Origin: an uncultured Acidimicrobiales bacterium
GTDB lineage: Bacteria > Actinomycetota > Acidimicrobiia > Acidimicrobiales > Aldehydirespiratoraceae
NCBI GenBank assembly: GCA_958296055.1
Contig: CATQHS010000001.1
Span: 1,708,277-1,772,276 of the forward strand
Direction: 5' to 3'
DNA length: 64,000 nt
A program made the position numbers and the translations under genes. Positions within the stretch are counted from its first letter, which is position 1. Each line of letters starts with the position of its first letter. Positions 1-8,659 of this stretch are shown here, piece by piece. The notes beneath the pieces were generated by a model that was given only the letters and a program-made list of their open reading frames with translations, did not search any database and was not told where the DNA came from.

Positions 1-1389
1 ACGGTGGTCGGCAACGTAATCACCCTGGTCGGCACCCTGGCGGCCATGTTCCTGCTCGAATGGCGGCTGACCCTGCTGGCCGTGGTCATCGTGCCGCTGT
101 TCGTCCTGCCCGCCCGCTGGGTGGGGCGGCGCCTCCAGGCCATCACCCGAGAGGGGATGAACCTCAACGCCTCCATGAACAACACCATGACCGAGCGGTT
201 CAACGTGGCCGGGGCCCTGCTGGTGAAGCTGTTCGGGCGCCACGACGACGAGGCCCGCGACTTCTCCCGCCGGGCCGGGCGGGTGCGCGACATCGGGGTG
301 CTCAGCGCCCTGTACTCGCGGGTGTTCCTCATCGCCTTGACCTTCGTGGGGGCGGCCGGCACCGCCGTCGTCTACTGGCTCGGCGGGCGGCTCACCATCG
401 ACGGCGCCCTGACCGCTGGCACCCTGGTGGCCCTGGGCCTGTACACGGTGCGGATCTACGTGCCCCTGACCAGCCTCTCCAACGCCAGGGTGGACATCAT
501 GACCGCCTTCGTGAGCTTCGAGCGGGTGTTCGAGGTGCTCGACGCCCCCAACCCGATCACCGACGCGGCCGACGCCCGCGACCTGACCGACCCCGAGGGC
601 CGGGTCCGCTTCGACCGCGTCCGCTTCGCCTACCCGGCGGGGGGCGAGGCCGGGCTCGAGTCGCTGGGCTTCGACGGCGGCGGGTCCTCCGGCGAGGTGC
701 TGACCGACGTCGACCTCGAAATCGAGCCGGGCCGGATGGTGGCGGTGGTCGGCCCGTCGGGGGCGGGCAAGACCACGCTGGCCTCGCTGGTGCCCCGGCT
801 CCACGACGTGACCGACGGCGCGGTGCTGGTGGACGGCGCCGACGTCCGCCACCTCACCCAGAGCTCGCTGCGGGCGGCCATCGGGGTGGTGACCCAGGAC
901 CCCCACCTGTTCCACGACACCATCGCCGCCAACCTGCTCTACGCCCGCCCGGATGCCGCCCCCGCCGAGCTGGAGGCGGCCTGCCGGGCCGCCCGCATCC
1001 ACGACGTGATCGCAGCCCTGCCCGAGGGGTACGACACCGTGGTGGGCGAGCGGGGCTACCGGCTCTCCGGCGGCGAGAAGCAGCGGCTGGCCATCGCCCG
1101 GATGCTGCTCAAGGACCCGGCCATCGTCATCCTCGACGAGGCCACCTCCCACCTCGACAGCGAGAACGAGGCCCACGTGCAGGAAGCCCTGGCCGAGGCG
1201 CTGCGGGGACGCACCTCGCTGGTGATCGCCCACCGCCTGTCCACCATCGCCAACGCCGACCTGATCGTCGTGCTCGACGAGGGCCGGATAGTGGAGTCGG
1301 GGACCCACGAGGAGCTGCGCCGAGCCGGGGGCCTCTACGAGGAGCTGTACGAGACGCTGACCCGGGCCGAGGCCGCGCCGGCCCCATGA
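1..1389 (+). CDS. ABC exporter, fused membrane and ATPase domains (5' end missing)
   Basis: This is the C-terminal part of a type I ABC exporter half-transporter. The first half is a hydrophobic transmembrane domain, with segments in about residues 8-45 and 100-150. The second half is the ATPase: Walker A GPSGAGKTT near residue 251, signature LSGGEKQRL near 355, Walker B AIVILDEA near 374, then the H-loop in VIAHRLST. The reading frame is open at base 1, so the true start lies upstream and part of the membrane domain is missing here. The stop TGA shares ATGA with the xseA start, so the two are probably co-translated. The substrate cannot be told from sequence; multidrug or lipid export is the usual role. 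Confidence 0.93.
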   Translation, partial: TVVGNVITLVGTLAAMFLLEWRLTLLAVVIVPLFVLPARWVGRRLQAITREGMNLNASMNNTMTERFNVAGALLVKLFGRHDDEARDFSRRAGRVRDIGVLSALYSRVFLIALTFVGAAGTAVVYWLGGRLTIDGALTAGTLVALGLYTVRIYVPLTSLSNARVDIMTAFVSFERVFEVLDAPNPITDAADARDLTDPEGRVRFDRVRFAYPAGGEAGLESLGFDGGGSSGEVLTDVDLEIEPGRMVAVVGPSGAGKTTLASLVPRLHDVTDGAVLVDGADVRHLTQSSLRAAIGVVTQDPHLFHDTIAANLLYARPDAAPAELEAACRAARIHDVIAALPEGYDTVVGERGYRLSGGEKQRLAIARMLLKDPAIVILDEATSHLDSENEAHVQEALAEALRGRTSLVIAHRLSTIANADLIVVLDEGRIVESGTHEELRRAGGLYEELYETLTRAEAAPAP

Positions 1390-2645
1390 AAGCCGGATCG
1401 TTCGGGGGGACCTACACAGTGGCCGAGCTGGCCGAAGCACTGCGGCGCCTGCTCGACGGGGCGTTCCCGACCGGGGTGTGGGTGGCGGGCGAGATCGGCG
1501 GCATCACCCGATCGGCGAGGGGCGCGGTGTTCTTCGACTTGGTGGAGCCGGGCGAGGCACCGGGCCAGCCCCGGGCCAAGGTGTCGGTGGTGTTGTTCAG
1601 CCAGGACCGGGACCGGGTCAACGCGGTGATCCGCCGCCACGGCAACGCCATCAGGATGACCGAAGGGGTGAGGGTCCGCATCCAGGGGATGCTCGACTAC
1701 CACCCGCCGTCGGGGCGGCTCCAGATCCGCATGACCGCCATCGACCCGACCCACACCCTCGGGCTCATGGTGGCCGAGCGGGAAGTGCTGATGCAGACCC
1801 TGGACGGCGAGGGCCTGCTGCGGGCCAACGCCGGGCGGCCGCTGGCGCCGGTTCCCCTGCGGGTCGGCCTGGTGACCTCGCTGGGCAGCGCCGCCCACGC
1901 CGATGTGATGAAAAGGCTCGCCGCCAGCGGCCTCGCCTTCGAGGTCACCGAGGTCCACGCCGCGGTGCAGGGGCCCCGGGCCCCCGAGGAGCTGGCCGCG
2001 GCCATCGCCACGTCGGCTCGGCGGGCCGACGTGGTGGCGGTGGTGCGGGGAGGCGGAAGCCGGACCGACCTGGCCGCCTTCGACCACGAGACGGTGGCCC
2101 GGGCCGTAGCCGCCTGCCCCCGGCCGGTGTTCACCGGCATCGGCCACGAGATCGACCGCAGCGTGGCCGACGAGACGGCCCACACCGCCTGCCCGACCCC
2201 GACGGCCGCGGCCGCGGCGGTGATCGAGCGGGTGGAGGACTGGCTGGCCGGCCTGGACGAAACGGCCCGGGCGGTGGCCGACCGCAGCCGGGCCGTCGTC
2301 GCCGGGGCTGACCGGGCCGTCTCCAGGCGGGCCGAGGCCCTGGCCGGGACCGCGGCCGGGGCGTGGCGCCGGGCCGACCGGAGCCTGGCCGCCGCAGCCG
2401 CCGCGGTCGGCCGAGCCGGGGCCGCGGCCCTGCACCGGGCCGAGGCCCGCCTGGAGACGGCCACAGCCCGGTTGGAGGCCCTGGATCCGGTCCGGGTGCT
2501 GCAGCGGGGCTGGTCGATCACCCGGCGAACCGACGGACGGGTGGTGCGGTCGGTGGCCGATGTGGCCGGGGGCGAGACGATCACCACCACCGTCGGCGAC
2601 GGCATCCTCGTCAGTACCATTCGGGGCCCAGGCCCAACGGAGTGA
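1386..2645 (+). CDS. xseA: Exodeoxyribonuclease VII large subunit
   Basis: XseA is the catalytic subunit of exonuclease VII, which degrades single-stranded DNA to oligonucleotides in both directions. The 419-residue product begins with an OB-fold (GVWVAGEIGGITRSARGAVFF) that binds ssDNA. The nuclease core follows, with VGLVTSLGSAAHADV and later VVRGGGSRTDL and GIGHEIDRSVADETAH, and then a long alanine-rich helical tail that binds XseB. The ATG at 1386 overlaps the stop of the ABC gene. A longer open frame upstream is only a shadow. xseB follows 4 nt downstream, the usual pairing. Confidence 0.96.
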   Translation: MKAGSFGGTYTVAELAEALRRLLDGAFPTGVWVAGEIGGITRSARGAVFFDLVEPGEAPGQPRAKVSVVLFSQDRDRVNAVIRRHGNAIRMTEGVRVRIQGMLDYHPPSGRLQIRMTAIDPTHTLGLMVAEREVLMQTLDGEGLLRANAGRPLAPVPLRVGLVTSLGSAAHADVMKRLAASGLAFEVTEVHAAVQGPRAPEELAAAIATSARRADVVAVVRGGGSRTDLAAFDHETVARAVAACPRPVFTGIGHEIDRSVADETAHTACPTPTAAAAAVIERVEDWLAGLDETARAVADRSRAVVAGADRAVSRRAEALAGTAAGAWRRADRSLAAAAAAVGRAGAAALHRAEARLETATARLEALDPVRVLQRGWSITRRTDGRVVRSVADVAGGETITTTVGDGILVSTIRGPGPTE

Positions 2646-2649
2646 CCCG

Positions 2650-2925
2650 ATGCCCGCCGACGCCCCGAGCCCCGACCCCACCGGCACCGGCGACGGCCCG
2701 GACGGCGACGGCCCCGGCGGCGAACTCGGCTACGGGGCAGCCCGGGCGGAACTCGACCTGATCCTGGCTGAACTGAGCGGCGACGACCTCGACGTGGACA
2801 TGTTGGCCGACCGGGTGGAGCGGGCCTCGACCCTGATCGAGATCTGCCGGGGCCGGATAACCAACGCCCGCATCCAAGTGGAGCTGGTCATGGCCGCCGG
2901 GCCCGGCCCGGCCGACCAGACGTGA
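2650..2925 (+). CDS. xseB: Exodeoxyribonuclease VII small subunit
   Basis: This 91-residue protein is the small subunit that packs on the helical tail of XseA. The first 25 or so residues are Pro/Gly/Asp-rich and look disordered. The conserved two-helix part follows: GYGAARAELDLILAEL, then LADRVERASTLIEICRGRI. The ATG at 2650 lies 4 nt after the xseA stop. Its own stop overlaps a GTG that opens a 16-codon frame leading to the next gene. Confidence 0.9.
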   Translation: MPADAPSPDPTGTGDGPDGDGPGGELGYGAARAELDLILAELSGDDLDVDMLADRVERASTLIEICRGRITNARIQVELVMAAGPGPADQT

Positions 2926-2972
2926 CCGGCCGAGACCCCGCCGCCGGGCCCGACTCAGCCGGCGGCGCGTGA
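2922..2972 (+). repeat. Duplicated gene junction with a 16-codon frame
   Basis: GTGACCG at 2922 overlaps the xseB stop, and a similar GTGACCG at 2969 starts the polyprenyl synthase. The GTG at 2922 opens a frame (MTGRDPAAGPDSAGGA) that ends on the TGA at 2970-2972, inside the GTGA of the next start. The repeat is short (about 10-15 nt), so this is the weakest of the junction duplications taken alone. Its layout matches the stronger ones at prfC, sbcDC and orn. Confidence 0.5.
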
Positions 2973-4015
2973 CCGAGGCCCCCCGGCAGCTCACCTCGAT
3001 CGCGGCCGGGGTCACCTCCGGGCTGGCCGACCTGCTGGCGGCCGAGACCCGGCGCTGGACCGAACTCGACCCCATGCTGGGCGAGCCCCTCGGCGACCTG
3101 GCCGACTTGGTGCTGGCCGGAGGCAAGCGCATCCGACCCGCCTACTGCCACTGGGGGTGGGTCCTGGGGGGCGGCGACCCCGACGGTGACGGAGCGGCGG
3201 CCGCGGGATGCGCCCTGGAGCTGCTCCACGCCTTCGCCCTAGTCCACGACGACGTGATGGACGGGTCGGCCACCCGGCGGGGCGAGCCCACCGTCTGGCG
3301 GCGGTTCGTGGACCGCCACCGGCGCCGGGGCTGGCGGGGCGAGGACCGGCGCTTCGGCGAGGGAGCCGCGGTGCTGGTGGGCGACATGGCCATGGTGCTG
3401 GCTGACCGCACCCTCGGCCCGGTCGGGCCCGAGGTCCGGGCGGTGTGGGACGAGCTGCGGGCCGAGCTGAACATGGGCCAGTACTTAGACGTGGCGGGTA
3501 CGGCCCACGGGCGGGCCACCCGGGAGCAGGCCCGGGTCATCGCCGAGCACAAGACGGCGGGCTACACCATCGTGCGGCCCCTCCAGCTCGGCGCGGCCTT
3601 GGCTGGGCGCACCGACCTGGCCGCCGACCTGGGCGAGCACGGCCGGCCGCTCGGCATCGCCTACCAGCTCCGCGACGACGTGATCGGCGCCTTCGGCGAC
3701 CCCGAAGTCACCGGCAAGCCGGTGGGCGCCGACCTCCGAGAGGGCAAGCCGACGCTGCTTTTGGCCCGGGCCCGGGAGTCGGCCACCCGGTCTCAGCTCG
3801 TGGTGCTCGACGCGGTGGGGGCCAGCCTCGACGACCGATCCGTGGGCGCCGTCCAGCAGATCCTGATCGACACCGGGGCCCGGGCCCGGGTGGAGGAGGA
3901 GATCGACCGCCTCCTGCACCGGGCTCTCGACGCCCTGGCCCTTCTGCCCGAGATGCCCGAGGCCCTCGACGCCCTCGGCGCCCTGGCCCACTTCGCGGTG
4001 ACCCGCGACACCTGA
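2969..4015 (+). CDS. Polyprenyl (geranylgeranyl-type) diphosphate synthase
   Basis: This is a trans-isoprenyl diphosphate synthase of 348 residues. It condenses isopentenyl diphosphate with an allylic diphosphate to make chains for quinones, carotenoids or polyprenols. The first aspartate-rich motif is LVHDDVMDGSATRRGE near residue 92. The second region is YQLRDDVIGAFGD near 230, followed by GKPVGADLREGKPTLL, a form common in actinobacterial enzymes. Lysines in AGGKRIRPAY bind IPP. It starts at GTG 2969. Chain length cannot be read off with confidence. Confidence 0.92.
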   Translation: MTEAPRQLTSIAAGVTSGLADLLAAETRRWTELDPMLGEPLGDLADLVLAGGKRIRPAYCHWGWVLGGGDPDGDGAAAAGCALELLHAFALVHDDVMDGSATRRGEPTVWRRFVDRHRRRGWRGEDRRFGEGAAVLVGDMAMVLADRTLGPVGPEVRAVWDELRAELNMGQYLDVAGTAHGRATREQARVIAEHKTAGYTIVRPLQLGAALAGRTDLAADLGEHGRPLGIAYQLRDDVIGAFGDPEVTGKPVGADLREGKPTLLLARARESATRSQLVVLDAVGASLDDRSVGAVQQILIDTGARARVEEEIDRLLHRALDALALLPEMPEALDALGALAHFAVTRDT

Positions 4016-4020
4016 GGCAG

Positions 4021-4136
4021 CCGTGACCGATCCCGACCTCCGCGCCCGCGCCGTTGGCCGGCCAGCCGCGCTCAGACCGTGACCGACCCCCGTGCCGTTG
4101 ACCGGCCGGCGGCGCCCAGACCGTGACCGACCCCCG
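4021..4136 (+). repeat. Three tandem copies of the prfC start region with two short coupled frames
   Basis: The sequence CCGTGACCGAYCCC occurs at 4021, 4077 and 4121; the last copy is the prfC start. GTG 4023 opens a 19-codon frame (MTDPDLRARAVGRPAALRP) ending on TGA 4080-4082. GTG 4079 opens a 15-codon frame (MTDPRAVDRPAAPRP) ending on TGA 4124-4126. Each stop overlaps the next GTG. The peptides resemble the RF3 N-terminus MTDPRAEAARR. The copies have diverged, so this is not a simple assembly repeat. Confidence 0.85.
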
Positions 4137-5733
4137 CGCTGAGGCCGCCCGGCGGCGCACCCTGGCCATCATCTCCCACCCCGACGCGGGCAAGACCACC
4201 CTCACCGAGAAGTTCCTGCTCTACAGCGGGATGCTCACCGCCGGCGGCATGGTGAAGGCGAGGGGCGGCCAGCGGTCCACCGCGTCGGACTGGATGGAGC
4301 TGGAGCGCCGACGGGGCATCTCCATCACCTCGACCGTGCTGCAGTTCAGGCACCGGGACCGGGTGTTCAACCTGCTCGACACCCCCGGCCACCGCGACTT
4401 CTCCGAGGACACCTACCGAGTCCTGTCGGCCACCGACTCGGCCATCATGGTGCTGGACGGGGCCAAGGGCATCGAGCCTCAGACCCGCAAGCTGTTCGAG
4501 GTGTGCCGAGACCGCGATATCCCGATCGTCACCTTCGTCAACAAGTGGGACCGGCCCTGCCGGGACCCGCTGGAGCTCCTCGACGAGATCGAGGACCAGC
4601 TCGTGCTCGACCCGGTTCCGGTCACCTGGCCCGTCGGCGACGGCAACCGGTTCGCCGGGGTGGTGGACCGACACCGCCGGACGCTGGTGCGCTTCACCCG
4701 GACCGCTCACGGGTCAAAGGCCGCCCCCGAAGATGAGATCCCGATGGACCGGGTGGCGGGCGGCGGCGAGGGCTGGGCCGACACCGGCGCGGGCCTGGAG
4801 CAGCTCGACGGCTGGGCCGAGGCGGCCGAGAGCCTGGAGCTGCTCGACACCGTCGGGCGGACCTTCGACTCCAAGCGGTTCGAGTCGGGCGAGCTGACGC
4901 CGGTCTTCTTCGGGTCGGCCCTGACCAACTTCGGGGTCCGGCTGCTGCTGGAGGCGGTGACGGACATGGCCCCGGCCCCGGCGCCCCGGCTCGACGCTGA
5001 CGCCGAACCCCGGCGGATCGACTCGGACTTCAGCGGGATCGTCTTCAAGGTCCAGGCCAACATGGACCCGGCCCACCGGGACCGGGTGGCCTTCGTGCGG
5101 GTCTGCTCGGGCCGCTTCCGCCGGGGCATGACGGTGACCCACGGCCGGACCCGGAAGCCCTTCGCCACCAAGTACGCCCTGTCGGTGCTGGGCCGGGACC
5201 GCCAAACGCTGGACGAGGCCTGGCCCGGCGACGTGGTGGGGCTGGTGAACGCGGGCGATTTCCGGGTGGGCGACGCCGTCTACGCCGACCAGCCGGTGAG
5301 GTGGCCGCCGGTGCCGGCCTTCGCCCCCGCCCATTTCCGCATCGCCCGGTGCCTGGACCCGTCGAGAGCCAAGCAGTTCCGGGCCGGGATCGACCAGCTC
5401 GACGACGAGGGAACCGTGCAGGTGCTGCGAACCCCCGAGGCCGGCGACCGGGCCCCGGTACTGGCCGCGGTGGGCCCGCTCCAGTTCGACGTGGCCCAGC
5501 ACCGCCTCCAAAACGAGCTGGGAGCCCCGATGGAGCTGGCCCCCGGGCCGTGGACGACGGCCCGGGTCACCGACGCCGAGTCGGCCCGGGAGCTGGATTC
5601 CATGACCGGCGTGACGGTGGCCCGGCGGGCCGACGGCGAGCTGGTGGCCCTGTTCGAGAGCCCCTACTGGCTCGAGCGTCTGGAGGCCGACCACCCCGAG
5701 CTGAAGCTGCAGCGGATGATCGCCGAGGGTTAG
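4123..5733 (+). CDS. prfC: Peptide chain release factor 3
   Basis: RF3 is a translational GTPase that recycles RF1/RF2 from the ribosome after peptide release. The 536-residue length is normal. The G domain shows SHPDAGKTTLTEK (G1), a switch region with RRRGISITST, DTPGHRDFSEDTYR (G3) and TFVNKWDR (G4). EF-Tu-like domain 2 lies around VFKVQANMDPAHRDRVAFVR and is followed by the RF3-specific C-terminal domain. The GTG at 4123 gives the normal N-terminus. Upstream GTGs at 4023 and 4079 are out of frame and head short duplicated frames. Confidence 0.95.
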   Translation: MTDPRAEAARRRTLAIISHPDAGKTTLTEKFLLYSGMLTAGGMVKARGGQRSTASDWMELERRRGISITSTVLQFRHRDRVFNLLDTPGHRDFSEDTYRVLSATDSAIMVLDGAKGIEPQTRKLFEVCRDRDIPIVTFVNKWDRPCRDPLELLDEIEDQLVLDPVPVTWPVGDGNRFAGVVDRHRRTLVRFTRTAHGSKAAPEDEIPMDRVAGGGEGWADTGAGLEQLDGWAEAAESLELLDTVGRTFDSKRFESGELTPVFFGSALTNFGVRLLLEAVTDMAPAPAPRLDADAEPRRIDSDFSGIVFKVQANMDPAHRDRVAFVRVCSGRFRRGMTVTHGRTRKPFATKYALSVLGRDRQTLDEAWPGDVVGLVNAGDFRVGDAVYADQPVRWPPVPAFAPAHFRIARCLDPSRAKQFRAGIDQLDDEGTVQVLRTPEAGDRAPVLAAVGPLQFDVAQHRLQNELGAPMELAPGPWTTARVTDAESARELDSMTGVTVARRADGELVALFESPYWLERLEADHPELKLQRMIAEG

Positions 5734-5746
5734 CGTCACCGACGCC

Positions 5747-7318
5747 ATGGGATCCCAGCCCGACACCGACCCGCACCCCGACACCGACCGGCCCAACCGC
5801 ACCAACCCGCACCCCCGCACCGGCCGGCCCAACCGCACTGACCGGCCCAACATCTTGTTGATCGTCTCCGACGAAGAGCGCCGCAACGACTGGCTGGAGG
5901 GGGCAGTGGACCTCCCGGCCCACCGGCGGCTGCAAGACGACGGGCTGAGCTTCGACCGGTACTACACCCACTCCTCGCCCTGCTCGCCGGCCCGGGCCAG
6001 CCTCTACACCGGCCGCTACCTGGCCCAGCACGGCGTGGTCGACAACGTGAGCTTCCCCACCCACACCGCCCTCGACCCCGCCATCCCCACCATCGGCGGC
6101 CTGCTGGCCGAGCGGGGCTACCGGTCGAGCTACCTGGGCAAATGGCACCTGAGCCACAACCGGCGCCCCGACATGGCCGCCCACGGCTACCTCGACTGGC
6201 AGGGCGACGACTACTGGTACACCGGGAACCCGTGGACGGGGCGGCACTTCGACCCGGTCATCGCCGATCAGGCCGTCGAATGGCTCGGCCGGCACGGGTC
6301 GGGTCGGCCCTGGTTCCTGACCGTGGCCCTGCTGAACCCCCACGACATCATGTGGTACCCGGCCGACCACTCCAGCTTCCTCGCCGACCACCCCGAGACG
6401 GCCGAGGCCTTCGACTTCATCCAGCGGGCCCGGCTGGGGCCCGAGGCCCGGGACCTGCCTCTCGCCCCGCCGCCCGAGGACTACCCCCGCCGGTTCGAGA
6501 AGCTGCCGGAGAACTTCCACGACGACCTGCACACCAAGCCCGAGGTGCAGCGGGCCTGGCGCCATGTCCGCAACCGGGAGCACTTCGTGGGGGCCATGGA
6601 CCCCGCCGACCACCAGTCGTGGCTGCGCTACCTCGACTATTACGCCTACCTGCACGAGCAGCTCGACGCGGCCCTGGCCAAGCTGCTGGACGCCTTGGAC
6701 CGGCTCGGCCTCTACGACGACACCGCGGTGGTCTACACCTCCGACCACGGCGACGCCTGCGGCTCGCACGGCCTGCGGGCCAAGCTGCCCTGCGTGTACG
6801 AGGAGGTGATGGGGGTGCCCCTGGTGGTCAAGGCCCCGGGCGGGCCGGGCGGCCGGCGGACTAGGGCCCTGGCCACCCATGTGGATTTGGCCGCCACCAT
6901 CGCGGCCTGGGGCGGCGTGGACGCCGGAGACGCGCCCACCCTGTCGGGCCGGGACCTGGCCCCGGTGATGGCCGACCCCGACGCCGCGGTGCGCGACTGC
7001 GTGTTGTTCTCCCAGGACTCGGCCCAGTCCGGGCTGATCCGCTCAAGCCGCTACGCGGTGCGGGGCTTCTTCGACGGCCAGACCAAGTACGCCCGCTACT
7101 ACGGAATCGGCGGGGGGATCGAGCGGGACGGCACCCGGTCCGAGAGCGGCAAGGTGTTCGACGCCGACGCCGACTTCGACGACCACGACCACGAGTGGTA
7201 CGAGCTGGCCGAGGACCCCCACGAGCTGGTCAACCTGGCCGGCGACCGGGGCCGCCGCAACGAGCTGCGGGCCCTGTTCGACCGGCTGCTCGACTGCGAG
7301 AAGGAGCTGACCGCATGA
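5747..7318 (+). CDS. Sulfatase (arylsulfatase/choline-sulfatase family)
   Basis: This alkaline-phosphatase-superfamily hydrolase probably cleaves sulfate esters. The core begins at RPNILLIVSDEE. The formylglycine motif is CSPAR in SSPCSPARASLYTGRY, whose Cys is converted to formylglycine by a maturase. GYLGKWHL-type metal ligands follow as SSYLGKWHLSH, and DTAVVYTSDHGD carries the second Asp pair. No signal peptide is seen, so it is probably cytoplasmic. The first 35 residues are an odd Pro/Thr/Asp stretch in which the RPN start motif appears three times, apparently from in-frame duplication of the gene start. Confidence 0.9.
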   Translation: MGSQPDTDPHPDTDRPNRTNPHPRTGRPNRTDRPNILLIVSDEERRNDWLEGAVDLPAHRRLQDDGLSFDRYYTHSSPCSPARASLYTGRYLAQHGVVDNVSFPTHTALDPAIPTIGGLLAERGYRSSYLGKWHLSHNRRPDMAAHGYLDWQGDDYWYTGNPWTGRHFDPVIADQAVEWLGRHGSGRPWFLTVALLNPHDIMWYPADHSSFLADHPETAEAFDFIQRARLGPEARDLPLAPPPEDYPRRFEKLPENFHDDLHTKPEVQRAWRHVRNREHFVGAMDPADHQSWLRYLDYYAYLHEQLDAALAKLLDALDRLGLYDDTAVVYTSDHGDACGSHGLRAKLPCVYEEVMGVPLVVKAPGGPGGRRTRALATHVDLAATIAAWGGVDAGDAPTLSGRDLAPVMADPDAAVRDCVLFSQDSAQSGLIRSSRYAVRGFFDGQTKYARYYGIGGGIERDGTRSESGKVFDADADFDDHDHEWYELAEDPHELVNLAGDRGRRNELRALFDRLLDCEKELTA

Positions 7319-7372
7319 GCGGAGCAACCAGCCGCCGGCGCGGGCCCGAGAGGGGGCCAGCCGCATGAGCGG
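7311..7372 (+). repeat. Duplicated junction between sulfatase and dehydrogenase-like gene
   Basis: CCGCATGAGCGG occurs at 7311 and again at 7361. The ATG at 7315 overlaps the sulfatase stop and opens a 17-codon frame (MSGATSRRRGPERGPAA). That frame ends on TGA 7366-7368, overlapping the ATG at 7365 of the next gene, whose product also begins MSG. The start-to-start distance is 50 nt. Confidence 0.75.
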
Positions 7373-8276
7373 CCCGCGGACCATCCAATTGAGCGGGGTC
7401 GACGCCTTCGTGACCGTGGACCTCGACGAGGCCGAGGCTTCGTCGGGGCCGGTGCGGCGGGCCCGCAAGGTGCTCCCCGGCGGGGTAAGAGACCTGGCCC
7501 GGTCCCAGACCTACACCTACGCGGCGCTGGGCATGCGCCGGGGCGGGGCCTCGGCCGGGATCAACGCCGTCGACGGGGCGGGGGCCGAGGCGGTGGCCGC
7601 TTTCGTGGAGCAGGTGGCCCCGCTGGTGGCCGACGGCACCTACCTGCCCGACCCGGCCAAGGGAGTGGGTGAGGCCGACCTGGCCAAGCTGCGGGCCGCC
7701 GACCCCCGCAGCCGGTCTGGGGCCTTCCTGGCCGAGTGCGAGGCACTGTCGGCTACGGCGGCCGCCGATGCCGCCGTGGGGCTGGACGGGCGGACCGCAG
7801 CTATCGAGGGGGCCGGGGCTGGCGGGCCGGCGCTGGCCGCGGCGCTGGCCGAGCGGGGGGCCACCGTGGTCTCCACCAGCCCCGAGTCCTGGGCCGAAGC
7901 CCCGGTGGACGTGGTGTTCGCGGGCTCGAAGATGGGGGCGGTCAACCACGGCGCAGCCTCCAGCCTTCAGGCCCGGCTGCTGGTCCCCTGCGGCCGGCTG
8001 CCCTTCACGGCCAAGGCCCTGGCCGTATGTCGGCACCGGGACATCCTGGCCCTGCCCGACTTCGTGACCCTGGCCGGCTCGGCCATCGCGGCCTGGAGCG
8101 ACCCCGGCACCAGCGACGACGAGGTGCGCTCGGCGGTGGCCGCCACCGTGGCCGAACTGGTGGCCGCGGCCGCGGGCCACCCCGACGGTCCCTTCCTGGC
8201 CGCCTGCTACGAGGCCGAGTCCTTCCTGGCCACCTGGCAGGACGAGCTGCCCTTCGGCCGCCCCTTGGCCCCGTGA
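7365..8276 (+). CDS. Glu/Leu-dehydrogenase-like protein, probable pseudoenzyme
   Basis: The 303-residue product resembles the Glu/Leu/Phe/Val dehydrogenase family. The N-terminal part LARSQTYTYAALGMRRGGASAGI lines up with the usual substrate-binding segment. The C-terminal part (VDVVFAGSKMGAVNHG, then RDILALPDFVTLAGSAI) lines up with the NAD-domain end. The two lysines normally found in MTYK and GGGKGG are replaced (TYTY, GGASAG), and the protein is shorter than active family members. I infer a catalytically dead or repurposed member. Start ATG 7365 follows a duplicated copy of itself. Confidence 0.55.
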   Translation: MSGPRTIQLSGVDAFVTVDLDEAEASSGPVRRARKVLPGGVRDLARSQTYTYAALGMRRGGASAGINAVDGAGAEAVAAFVEQVAPLVADGTYLPDPAKGVGEADLAKLRAADPRSRSGAFLAECEALSATAAADAAVGLDGRTAAIEGAGAGGPALAAALAERGATVVSTSPESWAEAPVDVVFAGSKMGAVNHGAASSLQARLLVPCGRLPFTAKALAVCRHRDILALPDFVTLAGSAIAAWSDPGTSDDEVRSAVAATVAELVAAAAGHPDGPFLAACYEAESFLATWQDELPFGRPLAP

Positions 8277-8330
8277 ACCCGGCCTGCGGCCGCTGATTCA
8301 GCCCCGAAGGCCCTAGCCTGGGGCGTCCGA

Positions 8331-8404
8331 GGGGCTGTAGCTCAGCCGGCTAGAGCACCTGCTTTGCAAGCAGGGGGTCGTGGGTTCGAGTCCCATCAGC
8401 TCCA
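8331..8404 (+). tRNA. tRNA-Ala(TGC)
   Basis: A complete cloverleaf is visible. The acceptor stem pairs GGGGCTG with CAGCTCC, the D-stem pairs GCTC with GAGC, and the anticodon stem CCTGC/GCAGG encloses loop TTTGCAA, giving anticodon TGC. The T-arm is GTGGG TTCGAGT CCCAT. The discriminator is A, and CCA is not encoded. Confidence 0.97.
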
Positions 8405-8478
8405 CCCGCTCTCACCCCCACTCCCCACTCAGCCAGCTCAACCGAGGGAGCGGTGCTCGCAAAGCGGTCCGGGCTGGG

Positions 8479-8549
8479 AGCGGGTGAGGGGAATCGAACC
8501 CCCGTTCTCAGCTTGGGAAGCTGATGTTCTGCCTCTGAACTACACCCGC
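8479..8549 (-). tRNA. tRNA-Gly(CCC)
   Basis: Read on the minus strand, the acceptor stem pairs GCGGGTG with CACCCGC. The anticodon stem TCAGC/GCTGA encloses TTCCCAA, giving anticodon CCC. The T-arm is GGGGG TTCGATT CCCCT. The discriminator is T, and CCA is not encoded. It faces tRNA-Ala 75 nt away. Confidence 0.95.
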
Positions 8550-8659
8550 GGGCTCGGTTAGGGTAACCCGGCCAAGCCGCGAGCGCCCCGGCGGAAGGCG
8601 GCGACCCGCTCGGCCTGGCCGCGGGGCCGCGGTCGCGGGACGGGGTCGAACGCGATTGA

